The notes under the pieces were generated by a model. It was not told where the DNA came from, made no database searches, and was given only the letters and a program-made list of their open reading frames with translations. The position numbers and the translations under genes were made by a program. Positions 1 to 7,454 of a DNA stretch of 19,423 nucleotides are shown here, in pieces; within the stretch, counting starts at the first letter, position 1; every line of letters begins with the position of its first letter. This DNA comes from Sulfurovum sp. (GTDB lineage: Bacteria > Campylobacterota > Campylobacteria > Campylobacterales > Sulfurovaceae), in the NCBI GenBank assembly GCA_003978395.1, contig QNZV01000060.1, forward strand, positions 1 through 19,423. The letters run 5' to 3'.

Positions 1-59
1 AAGAGAAGATGATAAAAGATAATATTATCTAAAATATTTATAGAGAAAAGGACTATATT

Positions 60-1967
60 GTGATTATTAAAAGAGTAGCTATTGGTGGAAACCGTGAAGA
101 GATTAACAAAGAGACAGGAGAACATAAACCTAATTTTATTGATACTGTAAAAAGAAGTGATTTAATTTTTACCCCAAATCAATTGGTAGAAAAATTTTTT
201 AAAGGAAATAGTCAAGAGTATAATAGTTGGCTAATGAAACATAAGCTACATCCATCACAAATTAATTATGATAATATAAATCAGAAACAAGAGTTATTAA
301 AACAATTAAAATTCTATAGTATGAGATTATTGGATGAAGCAAAAACAGACTCTATGTTTTCTAATGAACTTGGAAATTTAATTATTACAAAATGGTTAGA
401 GAGTTTTGATACATTAGAAAATCATGTGTATGATTTGAGTGATTTTAATAAAGTAGAATTTATTAAGATTTCGGATGAGTTTAAGAAAAAATTCACAACC
501 AATTCTCCTTTCGCTTTTTTAACTATTGATAATATCAATCAACAACTAAAAGTTGTAGAGTCACATAAAGTTTTATTATTGGATAAAAAGCTACCAATGG
601 GTAATAAACGAGGTACACCTGTTGGGCAAAATCCAGAAAAAATATATCAAACTTTTTTTACTACTATAGGCTATAAAGGGAAAGGGGAATTAACGGAAGG
701 GTTAAATCATCACAGAACAAATTTTAAAAATTTCAACTTTAATCTCAATATAGAAACAAGATTATTAAATGAAATTATTTATGATACTCTTGGATATGAG
801 AGAGAAAATACTCAAGTAGCTTTTATTTTTGGTGTGTATGGTAAAAAACTCTATTTTGAAAGCGATATAAAGGGTACAGAACGAAAACAAGAGGAGTTAG
901 ATGCTCTTGCTATAGTTGAGGGTGCAACAAGTCTGATTGGAAGAGAGTTACATAAAAAGAGACAAGGCTCAATCGCAATAGACAAAACAACTTTAGAGGT
1001 TGAAAAGAGAATTATTCATCCTAAAATCACTGAAAATAAAATAGATATTTCCCCTTTAGTTGTTACTCCTACTAAAACTTTTGAAGAAGAGAAAAAAGAA
1101 GAAAAATCTACTCAAAATCTCTCCAATTCATTAGAATCATTTGAAAAAGAGATATTTATTAAGCAACAAGGGTATGCAGAGTTAGCAAAAGAGAAAATAA
1201 ACGAAGCTTTGATTAATCGTAATCAATACATTAATGAATTTCAAGCGTTTCTAAAAAAAGGGATGAGTGTATCTGATGCTTTAAATAAATTTTCTGAACG
1301 ATATGCAAATAATCCCTATATTAAGGGGATTATTGAAACCTCTATTACAGGAGAGCTTCAACTTCAAGCTTTGAAAGACAAAGGAATTGAAGAACTAAAG
1401 TATACAATAAATATATTAAAAAGTGAAAAACTAGGATTAGAGAAAGACCTTGATGTCAAAGAGACAGAAATTGCATCACTTAATCAAAATATGGAGTCTC
1501 TAGTCGTTAAACATACGAAACAGTTAGAAGAGATAGAAGTTAATGTTGCTCGATTGATAAATGAAAGAACATCATTGATTGAGAGTAATGATAAGCAGTT
1601 AGAGATGATTGCAGAATTAGAAAAACTTATTACTCAATATGAACAGACACTAAGAGCAAAAGATTCTAAGATTAGAGAAAAAGATATACAGATAGATAAA
1701 CTAGAGAGCATTAACGCTTCATTGGTTCAATCGAGTAGAGAAGTTGAAAGTTTAGAGAATGAAAATAAGAATTTATCAAGAAAAATAGAAAACAATGATT
1801 CTGAAATAAAATATTATGGAAGACAAATTAACCAATTAAAAGAAGAGAACCAACTATTATTATCTTCAATAAATTTATTGAAAACAAATAATACTCAATT
1901 AGAGTCACAGAATGAAATCTTATTGAAAGAGTTAGTTAAACTTAGAAAAGAACTAAAGGATAAATAA
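60..1967 (+). CDS. Hypothetical protein with long C-terminal coiled coil
   Basis: I do not recognise this 635-residue protein as a family. The GTG start is preceded by AAAGGA at 47-52 with 7 nt spacing, which supports it. Residues 1-300 look globular, with mixed hydrophobic and polar segments and no signal peptide or membrane helix. Residues 320-360 are a charged, Ser/Glu/Lys-rich linker. From about residue 430 to the end the sequence is a nearly unbroken Glu/Lys/Leu/Asn heptad-like coiled coil. Its TAA stop overlaps the ATG of the next gene by one base (TAATG), so the two are probably translationally coupled. Because that neighbour carries a relaxase-like His cluster, an accessory role in DNA mobilisation or in a mobile-element defence system is possible, but this is inference from context only. 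The upstream 59 bp are AT-rich, with no other gene visible. Confidence 0.75.
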   Translation: MIIKRVAIGGNREEINKETGEHKPNFIDTVKRSDLIFTPNQLVEKFFKGNSQEYNSWLMKHKLHPSQINYDNINQKQELLKQLKFYSMRLLDEAKTDSMFSNELGNLIITKWLESFDTLENHVYDLSDFNKVEFIKISDEFKKKFTTNSPFAFLTIDNINQQLKVVESHKVLLLDKKLPMGNKRGTPVGQNPEKIYQTFFTTIGYKGKGELTEGLNHHRTNFKNFNFNLNIETRLLNEIIYDTLGYERENTQVAFIFGVYGKKLYFESDIKGTERKQEELDALAIVEGATSLIGRELHKKRQGSIAIDKTTLEVEKRIIHPKITENKIDISPLVVTPTKTFEEEKKEEKSTQNLSNSLESFEKEIFIKQQGYAELAKEKINEALINRNQYINEFQAFLKKGMSVSDALNKFSERYANNPYIKGIIETSITGELQLQALKDKGIEELKYTINILKSEKLGLEKDLDVKETEIASLNQNMESLVVKHTKQLEEIEVNVARLINERTSLIESNDKQLEMIAELEKLITQYEQTLRAKDSKIREKDIQIDKLESINASLVQSSREVESLENENKNLSRKIENNDSEIKYYGRQINQLKEENQLLLSSINLLKTNNTQLESQNEILLKELVKLRKELKDK

Positions 1968-2803
1968 TGGCACTTCGAGGAAAATTGAGTCAAAGTTTTT
2001 TACGCTCAAAAGATTTACTCTCTTTTTCAGAAATTTCTCATGATAGAGAGGGAAATAATATTCTGAAAAATAGCGTTCTTGCAGAGGCATTGGCTCGTGA
2101 TAATAATGGAAAGTTCATTAGAAATAAAGCAAATATTGCAAATATTCTTAATAAGTACGGTATTATTTATCGAATGGTCTTTAATGCCATGAATATGGAA
2201 CAGTATACCTATGATGAAGTACAAGAGGCTCTTGACCATCTTAGTGAATATATTAATGATTTTGGTGTCTCTGGGATTGTTGAGTTTCATGCTTCAGATA
2301 AAACACAAAACTCTGACCATATCCATTTCTGGATAAGTTCTGAAGATACGATTATTTATAATAAAATTGCTCAAGAGATGGTGGCAATGGGGTATTCAAA
2401 TGAGGAAGATGTTTATATTCAAAAATATGAAGATAATAAGAAATTAGATGAGACAGAGTATGTTCGGGATGAAAATCGTACAATTAACGAGAGATTTGCA
2501 ATAAAGTCAATGGGAATGGAAGCAGGAGAGACTCTTGACTCTATCAATAAGATGTTATCTATAGATAAGGTTCTTTATAAAAGTGAGCCTACTCTTGGGG
2601 CATTATCCTCTTTTTATAAAAAATATAATTTGACTCTTGATAATATTAGTAATCTTTTTAAAGAAGTTATAGCTATAAAAAAGAATATACAAAATGAAAA
2701 TAAAGTAGATATTTCTATAGATTGTACTTTAGCAAAAACTAATGAAACCACTACTGTTTTATCAAGAATCAAAGAGCTTAAAGAGGATATGAATAGAGAA
2801 TAA
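1967..2803 (+). CDS. Putative relaxase/HUH-like endonuclease, weakly supported
   Basis: This 278-residue protein carries H108, D111, H118 and H120 in the arrangement H-x2-D-x6-H-x-H, followed by an aromatic/hydrophobic strand (FWI). This resembles motif III of Mob-type relaxases, where H-x-D(E)-(3 to 6 residues)-H-x-H holds the metal. The preceding segment (residues 82-107) reads as a helix then a beta strand, as in the HUH fold. I cannot find a clear N-terminal catalytic tyrosine motif, and the protein is short for a full relaxase, so the assignment is tentative. Its ATG overlaps the preceding stop (TAATG) and has AAAGGA 6 nt upstream. It converges on a SUKH-family gene 8 bp away. The C-terminal 80 residues are helical and Lys/Glu/Asn-rich. 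It could instead be a replication initiator-like or a non-catalytic protein. Confidence 0.45.
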   Translation: MALRGKLSQSFLRSKDLLSFSEISHDREGNNILKNSVLAEALARDNNGKFIRNKANIANILNKYGIIYRMVFNAMNMEQYTYDEVQEALDHLSEYINDFGVSGIVEFHASDKTQNSDHIHFWISSEDTIIYNKIAQEMVAMGYSNEEDVYIQKYEDNKKLDETEYVRDENRTINERFAIKSMGMEAGETLDSINKMLSIDKVLYKSEPTLGALSSFYKKYNLTLDNISNLFKEVIAIKKNIQNENKVDISIDCTLAKTNETTTVLSRIKELKEDMNRE

Positions 2804-2811
2804 CTAAATTT

Positions 2812-3513
2812 CTACTCTACTTCATGCTCAAAAACAGTATCTAACTCTTTAAATGATAAATATTTTTGTATGGTTTCTACGAGTTCCTCTTTGGAGATTA
2901 ATCCGTATGAAAACATACTCTCTTTGGCATCTCTAGCGTAAAAATTTGTTAAAATATCTACATACTCTCTATTTATATAGGGTTTAATGCTCTTTAAATC
3001 ATTTAATAAATCTACCTTGTATCCATCAAAACCACTTTTTTCATAATCGCCTTTTAACTCATCTTTATCAACATCAAAAATAGCCTCAAGCATTTTTCTA
3101 AAAATAAAATCTTCAAAATTCTTTGCAATAATTTCTGTTTCATTCATATCGTTCCAAATATAGACAATGGCATACTCTTTATCGACTTTTAAATTTTTAT
3201 AAAAGGCATAAATATTGTTTTCATCTGTTTTGGCAAAGGGGATAAACTCATGCTCTTCAATATCCCAAAGTTCATCAAATTGAAAATTAAAAATATCTTC
3301 AACCCTTAACATCTCAAAATCAAAACCTCCAGAATGAAGTAATAAAGGAGGATTCTCTTTTATCTGAGGATAAATAGTTTTTTCCCAATTCTCATCACTA
3401 TTAAAAGGAGTGGTTCTACCATTCATCCAATCTAACATTCCATCACTCCATAACTCTTTAAAAAGAGGTGGAAATATAAAATCATATTTTTTTTCTATAT
3501 CATCTAGTATCAT
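2812..3513 (-). CDS. SMI1/KNR4 (SUKH) family protein
   Basis: The N-terminal 140 residues follow the SUKH pattern. An initial helix ends in a Phe-Pro-Pro turn and a 'KELW' helix (residues 5-22). A strand leads to 'FIPFAKTDENN' near residues 90-100, like the family's 'ipFg.d..gd' turn, and a 'YIWN' strand (118-121) precedes a helix beginning 'NFEDFI' (132-137). Residues 150-233 form a helical extension of unknown role. SUKH proteins are commonly immunity proteins that bind secreted or contact-dependent toxins, but some have other regulatory roles. No toxin gene is visible next to it, so it would be an orphan immunity gene if that role holds. It has an AAGGA ribosome binding site and its own promoter region containing an 8-bp inverted repeat. 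It is convergent with the relaxase-like gene and divergent from the flavoprotein gene. Confidence 0.65.
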   Translation of the reverse strand: MILDDIEKKYDFIFPPLFKELWSDGMLDWMNGRTTPFNSDENWEKTIYPQIKENPPLLLHSGGFDFEMLRVEDIFNFQFDELWDIEEHEFIPFAKTDENNIYAFYKNLKVDKEYAIVYIWNDMNETEIIAKNFEDFIFRKMLEAIFDVDKDELKGDYEKSGFDGYKVDLLNDLKSIKPYINREYVDILTNFYARDAKESMFSYGLISKEELVETIQKYLSFKELDTVFEHEVE

Positions 3514-3521
3514 TGGTTTCC

Positions 3522-3548
3522 TTTTCTGTTATGATACTATACAGAAAA
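3522..3548 (-). promoter_or_regulatory. Inverted repeat over SUKH-gene promoter (operator candidate)
   Basis: TTTTCTGT at 3522-3529 is mirrored by ACAGAAAA at 3541-3548 around an 11-nt spacer. On the minus strand the region also reads TGTATAGT, a plausible extended -10 element for the SUKH gene, so a dimeric regulator bound here would cover the promoter. A matching regulator gene is not identifiable in the window. Confidence 0.35.
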
Positions 3549-3603
3549 AAATTTAAAAATTAATTATAAAACATAAGAATATACACTATATTATTATTTA
3601 TGT

Positions 3604-3609
3604 TATAAT
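3604..3609 (+). promoter_or_regulatory. -10 element (extended) for the flavoprotein gene
   Basis: A perfect TATAAT preceded by TG (TGTTATAAT) ends 19 bp before the ATG at 3629, inside AT-rich DNA with no strong -35. This fits Campylobacterota sigma-70 promoters, which depend mainly on an extended -10. The predicted 5' leader is only about 13 nt and contains no clear Shine-Dalgarno sequence. Confidence 0.55.
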
Positions 3610-3628
3610 AAACAAAAAAAAGATAAAA

Positions 3629-4858
3629 ATGTTTAAACAAACTGTAGTGATTGGTGCAGGTGCATCAGGCATGATGGCAGCGATAACAGCATCTAAAAAT
3701 AGTAATCAAGTAATCTTACTTGAAAAACTACCCAAAATCGCCTCCAAACTTAAAGCCACAGGTGGTGGACGTTGTAATTTGACCAATACCCTCTCAAATG
3801 AAGATTTTATGGCACATTTTGGTCGGGAAGGTCGTTTTATGACTCCTGCTCTAACGCTTTTAGATTATAAAAAACTTCAACATTTTTTTACCTCTATTGG
3901 TGTAGATACTCATGCACCTGATGGTTTTCGTATTTTTCCTGTGGGACATGATGCTTCAACAATTATAAAAGCTCTTAAATCTGAAATGGACAGATTGGGT
4001 GTAGAAGTTCTATGCTCTCAGAAAGTAATAAATTTGGAGAATAATGAACATAGAGTAACAGCTGTTGTAACCCAAAATCAAAGATTTAAAGCAGAACAAA
4101 TTATTATTGCTACAGGTGGTATGGGCTATCCTGTGTTGGGTGCAGAAGGAGATGGCTATCAACTTGCACAATCCATAGGACATAAAATAATACAATTGCA
4201 TCCTGCGATGATGCCGTTAAAAACGAAAGAGAATTGGGGAGCAAACTGTAGAGCTGATACTATTGCAAAAGTAGAGATGCGAGTGGATATAAAAAAATAT
4301 AAAAAGCTTCATGCTACAGGAGATTTAATATTTACAAAGAGTGGTATACGTGGCCCTGTAGTTTTAGACTTTTCACGTGAGATTACCCCTCTTCTTGCTA
4401 AATTTGATGAAGTTCCTGTTCTAATGAATCTTACAAAAGGTAAAAATGAGGAGCAAATTAGAGAACACTTTAAAAAAGAGTTAAAACAAAATAGGGAACA
4501 TACCGTTCAAACATTAGTAGAGACACTACTTCCAACATCAGTAACATTAGAACTTTGTAAATTGGCTGAAGCAGATTCCACTAAGCCTATAGGAAAGCTC
4601 TCTGGTATGGTTCGTGATAAACTTATAAAACTTTTAGCATGGACTCCACTAACAATTAATGGTCATGATGGGTTTAAGATGGCAATGATTACACGAGGAG
4701 GAGTCTCTTTGAAAGAGATAGACCCCAATACCATGCAAAGTAAAAAAATAGAGGGGTTATACTTTTGTGGAGAGGTCATGAACTTGGATGGTCCATGTGG
4801 AGGCTATAATCTACAATGGGCGTTTGCTAGTGGGTATTTGGCAGGACTACTAAAATAG
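3629..4858 (+). CDS. NAD(P)/FAD-dependent oxidoreductase, BaiN/HI0933 (YhiN) family
   Basis: This 409-residue cytosolic flavoprotein begins with a Rossmann FAD-binding motif GAGASG (residues 9-14) followed by the acidic end of beta-2 (LLEK, 30-33). The family hallmark TGGGRCNLTN is at 44-53. A second ATGGxxxP nucleotide-associated motif lies near 161-168. The C-terminal FAD-binding segment reads YFCGEVMNLDG...GGYNLQWAFASG, ending near residue 404. The length and motif order match the HI0933/YhiN family. Some members are described as reductases (BaiN in bile-acid metabolism, RdsA), but the substrate of this copy cannot be inferred. It is a single-gene unit under an extended -10 promoter, and its stop lies 6 bp from the convergent stop of the OmpA-like gene, with no intrinsic terminator in between. 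Confidence 0.92.
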   Translation: MFKQTVVIGAGASGMMAAITASKNSNQVILLEKLPKIASKLKATGGGRCNLTNTLSNEDFMAHFGREGRFMTPALTLLDYKKLQHFFTSIGVDTHAPDGFRIFPVGHDASTIIKALKSEMDRLGVEVLCSQKVINLENNEHRVTAVVTQNQRFKAEQIIIATGGMGYPVLGAEGDGYQLAQSIGHKIIQLHPAMMPLKTKENWGANCRADTIAKVEMRVDIKKYKKLHATGDLIFTKSGIRGPVVLDFSREITPLLAKFDEVPVLMNLTKGKNEEQIREHFKKELKQNREHTVQTLVETLLPTSVTLELCKLAEADSTKPIGKLSGMVRDKLIKLLAWTPLTINGHDGFKMAMITRGGVSLKEIDPNTMQSKKIEGLYFCGEVMNLDGPCGGYNLQWAFASGYLAGLLK

Positions 4859-4864
4859 TAGTAT

Positions 4865-5482
4865 CTATCGTAAATCATGAGAACGAGAAAGCCTAATTTC
4901 GATTCTACGACGATATTTATCCCCTGCTCTATCGTCTATTTTTGCTATTTTTCCTTGGGCATCTATAAATGCTCCTCCACTGTATGGTCGTATGGTTTTG
5001 ATATACGATTGTTTGTTTAGAAGTCTTGGTTTTAAAAACTCTACTACCGAAACGGCTCGTTTCATTCCCAATTCCAAATTGGATGAGGCTTGAATGGTAT
5101 CTATGTCACACTCCTGCTCTACCAAACATTTATGTAAGGCTTTATCAAAAGATTGTCTGCTTCGTGTGGTATTGATAGAAAAAGGTTGTCCATCGGTATA
5201 TCCATAAATCTCTACTGTATCACATTTGTATCTTTTAGAGTAGTTCTGAATCTCTTTAATAACCGTTTTGTCTAATTGTTGAGAGAAGTTATTATTCAAT
5301 AAGGCTGAACTACTTGAAAAGGAATAACCATGAGCTTCATCCAAAATAATTAACGGAGGTTGCTGATGCTCTTTAAGTTTTGAGATATAAAATGAAGTAA
5401 TGATAAAAAGTAATACCATTACAATCATAAGAACAATAAAAATTTCACTCTGCATCGTTGCATTGCTTTTACCTTTACTCAT
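4865..5482 (-). CDS. OmpA/MotB-like peptidoglycan-binding membrane protein
   Basis: This 205-residue protein has a short cytosolic N-terminus, one transmembrane helix (about residues 14-34) and a periplasmic OmpA-C-like domain. Hallmarks of the peptidoglycan-binding domain are the GYTDG turn (94-98), the N-x2-L-x3-RA helix (135-143) and the C-terminal RRRIEIRL strand (191-198). This is the MotB/ZorB/PomB layout: an inner-membrane helix paired with a MotA-like channel and anchored to the cell wall. Its ATG overlaps the stop of the MotA-like gene (ATGA), which implies coupled translation and a fixed stoichiometry. MotB-type subunits normally carry an essential Asp in the helix. Here the helix has none, and the only acidic residue is Glu13 at its cytosolic end. 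No flagellar genes are nearby, so it is unlikely to be a true flagellar stator. Confidence 0.8.
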   Translation of the reverse strand: MSKGKSNATMQSEIFIVLMIVMVLLFIITSFYISKLKEHQQPPLIILDEAHGYSFSSSSALLNNNFSQQLDKTVIKEIQNYSKRYKCDTVEIYGYTDGQPFSINTTRSRQSFDKALHKCLVEQECDIDTIQASSNLELGMKRAVSVVEFLKPRLLNKQSYIKTIRPYSGGAFIDAQGKIAKIDDRAGDKYRRRIEIRLSRSHDLR

Positions 5483-6477
5483 GAGTTTCTATCTTTCTCT
5501 TTTAGTTTTGCAATAAAATCATCTAAATCGCTTATCATTTTCCCTGCTTTTGGTAGACTGTGTGCAATGGTTGAAATTTCATCTATAACTTTTTGACTGG
5601 TATGAGTTAACTGTTCCATTGCTGATTCGGAATGTGTAGAGAAGCGTTTCATTGTTTTTAGATGTTTGTCCCACTCTTTTGCTATATCATTCATTTGACT
5701 TAAGCCATTATCAAAAGTATCAACCGAAGCCCTAAATACTTTTCCTGCATCGGATGATGTTCGTTCAAATTGATTCTTCATCAACTGACTACTCTTCTCT
5801 ATCTCTTCAAACTGTGTCTGTAAAATTGCCAATGAGTCCGTAATTATCTTTTGCGAATATTCAGAAGTTCGTTTTAACTCATTTTCCAATAGTTGAGTTG
5901 TATCATGAATCTCTTTTGTTGAAGCATTAATGGTATCCCTCCAACCGTTGGAACTCTCTTCTATCTGCTTTGCTGATATTGCCCATGTTTTTGAACTCTC
6001 TTCAATAATTTTTGCAGAGTATATAACCTTTTGAGCTAAATATTCCAAAGCGTTACTTGTCTCTTCTTCGGCAGAGAGCTTAAATCTATACTTGTCTCGT
6101 TCCATCTCTTTACCAAAAGCCCAACCAATAATACTTGTAATCAAAGAAGAGCCAATAGGGGCAATAATACTCTCGACATGTTCAATAACATCTGAGCCAT
6201 AATGAGCAGTCATAATCAAGGCTACAGATGTACCAATAAGTGTATGTAGATACCCCATTGTAGAGACACGATTTCCTATTTCAATATTGTCTTCTTTTTC
6301 ACGAATGGCAAAAAATCCCAATATTACCAAAATAATCATGTGCTGAACCCCAACCAATAAAAAAAGTCCTCCCACATGCGTTTGTATGAATCCTACTTCA
6401 AAATACAATCCTATCATTAGAGCAATTGCCACTATAAAACCAAACCACCATAAGGTGCTAAAGAGCATTTTTATCAT
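5479..6477 (-). CDS. MotA/TolQ/ExbB-like (ZorA-like) membrane protein with long helical tail
   Basis: This 332-residue protein has four predicted membrane helices (about 5-27, 33-57, 73-92 and 102-122). Helix 3 contains MGYLHTLIGTSVALI and helix 4 APIGSSLITSIIGWAFG, which resemble the two conserved channel helices of MotA/TolQ/ExbB proteins (Gly/Thr/Ser-rich, then a small-residue helix ending in a GxxFG-like turn). Residues 130-325 are a long cytosolic coiled coil rich in Glu, Ser and Thr, with recurrent 'EESS' and 'WxxxxxxxS' spacing. A MotA domain with an extended cytosolic tail is the ZorA architecture, though ZorA is usually longer. It abuts the upstream 164-residue gene (TAA followed directly by ATG) with AAGGA 8 nt before the start, and overlaps the OmpA-like gene by 4 nt. 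I infer an ion-driven motor or channel complex with the OmpA-like partner. Confidence 0.7.
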   Translation of the reverse strand: MIKMLFSTLWWFGFIVAIALMIGLYFEVGFIQTHVGGLFLLVGVQHMIILVILGFFAIREKEDNIEIGNRVSTMGYLHTLIGTSVALIMTAHYGSDVIEHVESIIAPIGSSLITSIIGWAFGKEMERDKYRFKLSAEEETSNALEYLAQKVIYSAKIIEESSKTWAISAKQIEESSNGWRDTINASTKEIHDTTQLLENELKRTSEYSQKIITDSLAILQTQFEEIEKSSQLMKNQFERTSSDAGKVFRASVDTFDNGLSQMNDIAKEWDKHLKTMKRFSTHSESAMEQLTHTSQKVIDEISTIAHSLPKAGKMISDLDDFIAKLKEKDRNS

Positions 6478-6972
6478 TTACATCATCCTTTTTTCTATAA
6501 GTTTATCTGCTTTTTCAAAATCTTCATTTGCCAATGCCGTATAAATATCTTTACTGTTAAATACTTTTTTCTCTCGTAAAGCATCCATCTTTTGCAAATA
6601 ACCAATAACTTTGTTTAACCTATGCACATCCACATTTCTATCTCCATCTGCACCAAAAGTGATACAGAAATTCTCAAAAATTTCAAAAGGTGTTTTTTCT
6701 TTGAGATAGTAGAGCGTAATCTCAGGTACAAAAAGCACACCAATCGACTTAAAAAGATTTATCAGAATCTCTCTGCTAAGTTTAGGAAAAGAAGAGGTAT
6801 CTCTAAAAGAGTCTTTCGTTATATCTATTGGAAAAGTAAAATTTACAGATACCTCTGTGGAATAAGTAGGAGTATAAGCTAAAGGTTTACGAGATTCATC
6901 TCCATATTTAACATCATTAAGCATTGCTTTAACATGCTTTTTTATACTTTTTTTAAGATTTTTAAAAGGCAA
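6478..6972 (-). CDS. Hypothetical protein, first gene of the MotA/OmpA-like operon
   Basis: I do not recognise this 164-residue protein. It has a very basic N-terminus (residues 2-15) and no signal peptide or membrane helix. A central hydrophobic segment (about 70-105) and a C-terminal helical region (115-164) are rich in Lys, Asp and Glu. The start is TTG, chosen because AAGGA sits 6 nt upstream and a TATAAT lies at 6999-7004. Its stop directly abuts the ATG of the MotA-like gene. A cytosolic, basic, soluble partner encoded first in a motor-like operon could be a regulator or effector of the membrane complex, but this is inference from position only. Confidence 0.6.
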   Translation of the reverse strand: MPFKNLKKSIKKHVKAMLNDVKYGDESRKPLAYTPTYSTEVSVNFTFPIDITKDSFRDTSSFPKLSREILINLFKSIGVLFVPEITLYYLKEKTPFEIFENFCITFGADGDRNVDVHRLNKVIGYLQKMDALREKKVFNSKDIYTALANEDFEKADKLIEKRMM

Positions 6973-6998
6973 TATATATCCTTGTAGTTCAATTTCGG

Positions 6999-7004
6999 AT
7001 TATA
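6999..7004 (-). promoter_or_regulatory. -10 element for the MotA/OmpA-like three-gene operon
   Basis: On the minus strand a perfect TATAAT (within GATATAATCC) lies 26 nt before the TTG start at 6972 and just downstream of the crcB terminator. This makes the three-gene set an independent transcription unit. Confidence 0.55.
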
Positions 7005-7017
7005 TCTTATTTCTATT

Positions 7018-7040
7018 AAAAACCCCTATTTTTAGGGGAT
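7018..7040 (-). terminator. Intrinsic terminator after crcB
   Basis: CCCCTA at 7023-7028 pairs with TAGGGG at 7033-7038 around a 4-nt loop. On the minus strand the hairpin is followed by a run of five T (complement of 7018-7022) and further AT-rich sequence. It lies about 30 bp past the crcB stop and closes the RsmD-NYN-VWA-CrcB unit. This is the clearest terminator in the window. Confidence 0.8.
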
Positions 7041-7070
7041 TAGAGAGAATTTTAATAACAAATAGTTACA

Positions 7071-7454
7071 TTATTTGAAAGTAAATCGAAAAAGTAGAAT
7101 TCCTATAAATGTTGCAACTACAGATAAACTTACATTAAAAAAAACATTCAACACTGCATCTATATACTCTTCCTCTTTTAACAAAATTACTGTCTCCATA
7201 GAAAAGGTAGAAAACGTGGTTAATGCACCCAATAGACCTGTTGTAAATATAAGCTTCTGATGTATTGATAGATTAATATGAGAGAAATACATAAAAAGAA
7301 AGCCCATTAAGAAGCTTCCTAATATATTAACACTCAATGTTCCATAGGGGAAACCTGATGTAGTCGCTTTTTGTACCCATGTAGAGAGCAATAACCGTGC
7401 TACTGCTCCAAAAAATCCACCTGTTCCCACCGCTAAGAGTAATCCTAAATTCAT
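7071..7454 (-). CDS. crcB: Fluoride-specific ion channel CrcB (Fluc)
   Basis: This 127-residue, four-helix inner-membrane protein carries the CrcB hallmarks: GGFFGAVAR in helix 1 (residues 12-20), GTLSVNILGSFLMG in helix 2 (38-51, with the conserved Asn43), and GLLGALTTFSTFSMET in helix 3 (73-88, with the 'phenylalanine box' and the Na+-binding TT turn). Fluc channels form dual-topology dimers that export fluoride. A single gene like this would encode a homodimer. The ATG overlaps the stop of the VWA gene by one base (TAATG), so translation is coupled. There is no room for a fluoride riboswitch directly upstream, and expression is expected from the rsmD promoter. Confidence 0.93.
   Translation of the reverse strand: MNLGLLLAVGTGGFFGAVARLLLSTWVQKATTSGFPYGTLSVNILGSFLMGFLFMYFSHINLSIHQKLIFTTGLLGALTTFSTFSMETVILLKEEEYIDAVLNVFFNVSLSVVATFIGILLFRFTFK

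Noticed and set aside
2027..2290. An 87-codon minus-strand open frame inside the relaxase-like gene
   Set aside because: It is antisense to a well-supported coupled gene and has no ribosome binding site or family features.
4859..4864. A bidirectional terminator between the convergent flavoprotein and OmpA-like genes
   Set aside because: Only 6 bp separate the stops and no hairpin with a T-run is visible nearby.
4865..6972. A complete Zorya defence system
   Set aside because: Only ZorA/ZorB-like proteins are present; no ZorC, ZorD helicase or ZorE nuclease is found on either side, and the MotA-like protein is shorter than typical ZorA.
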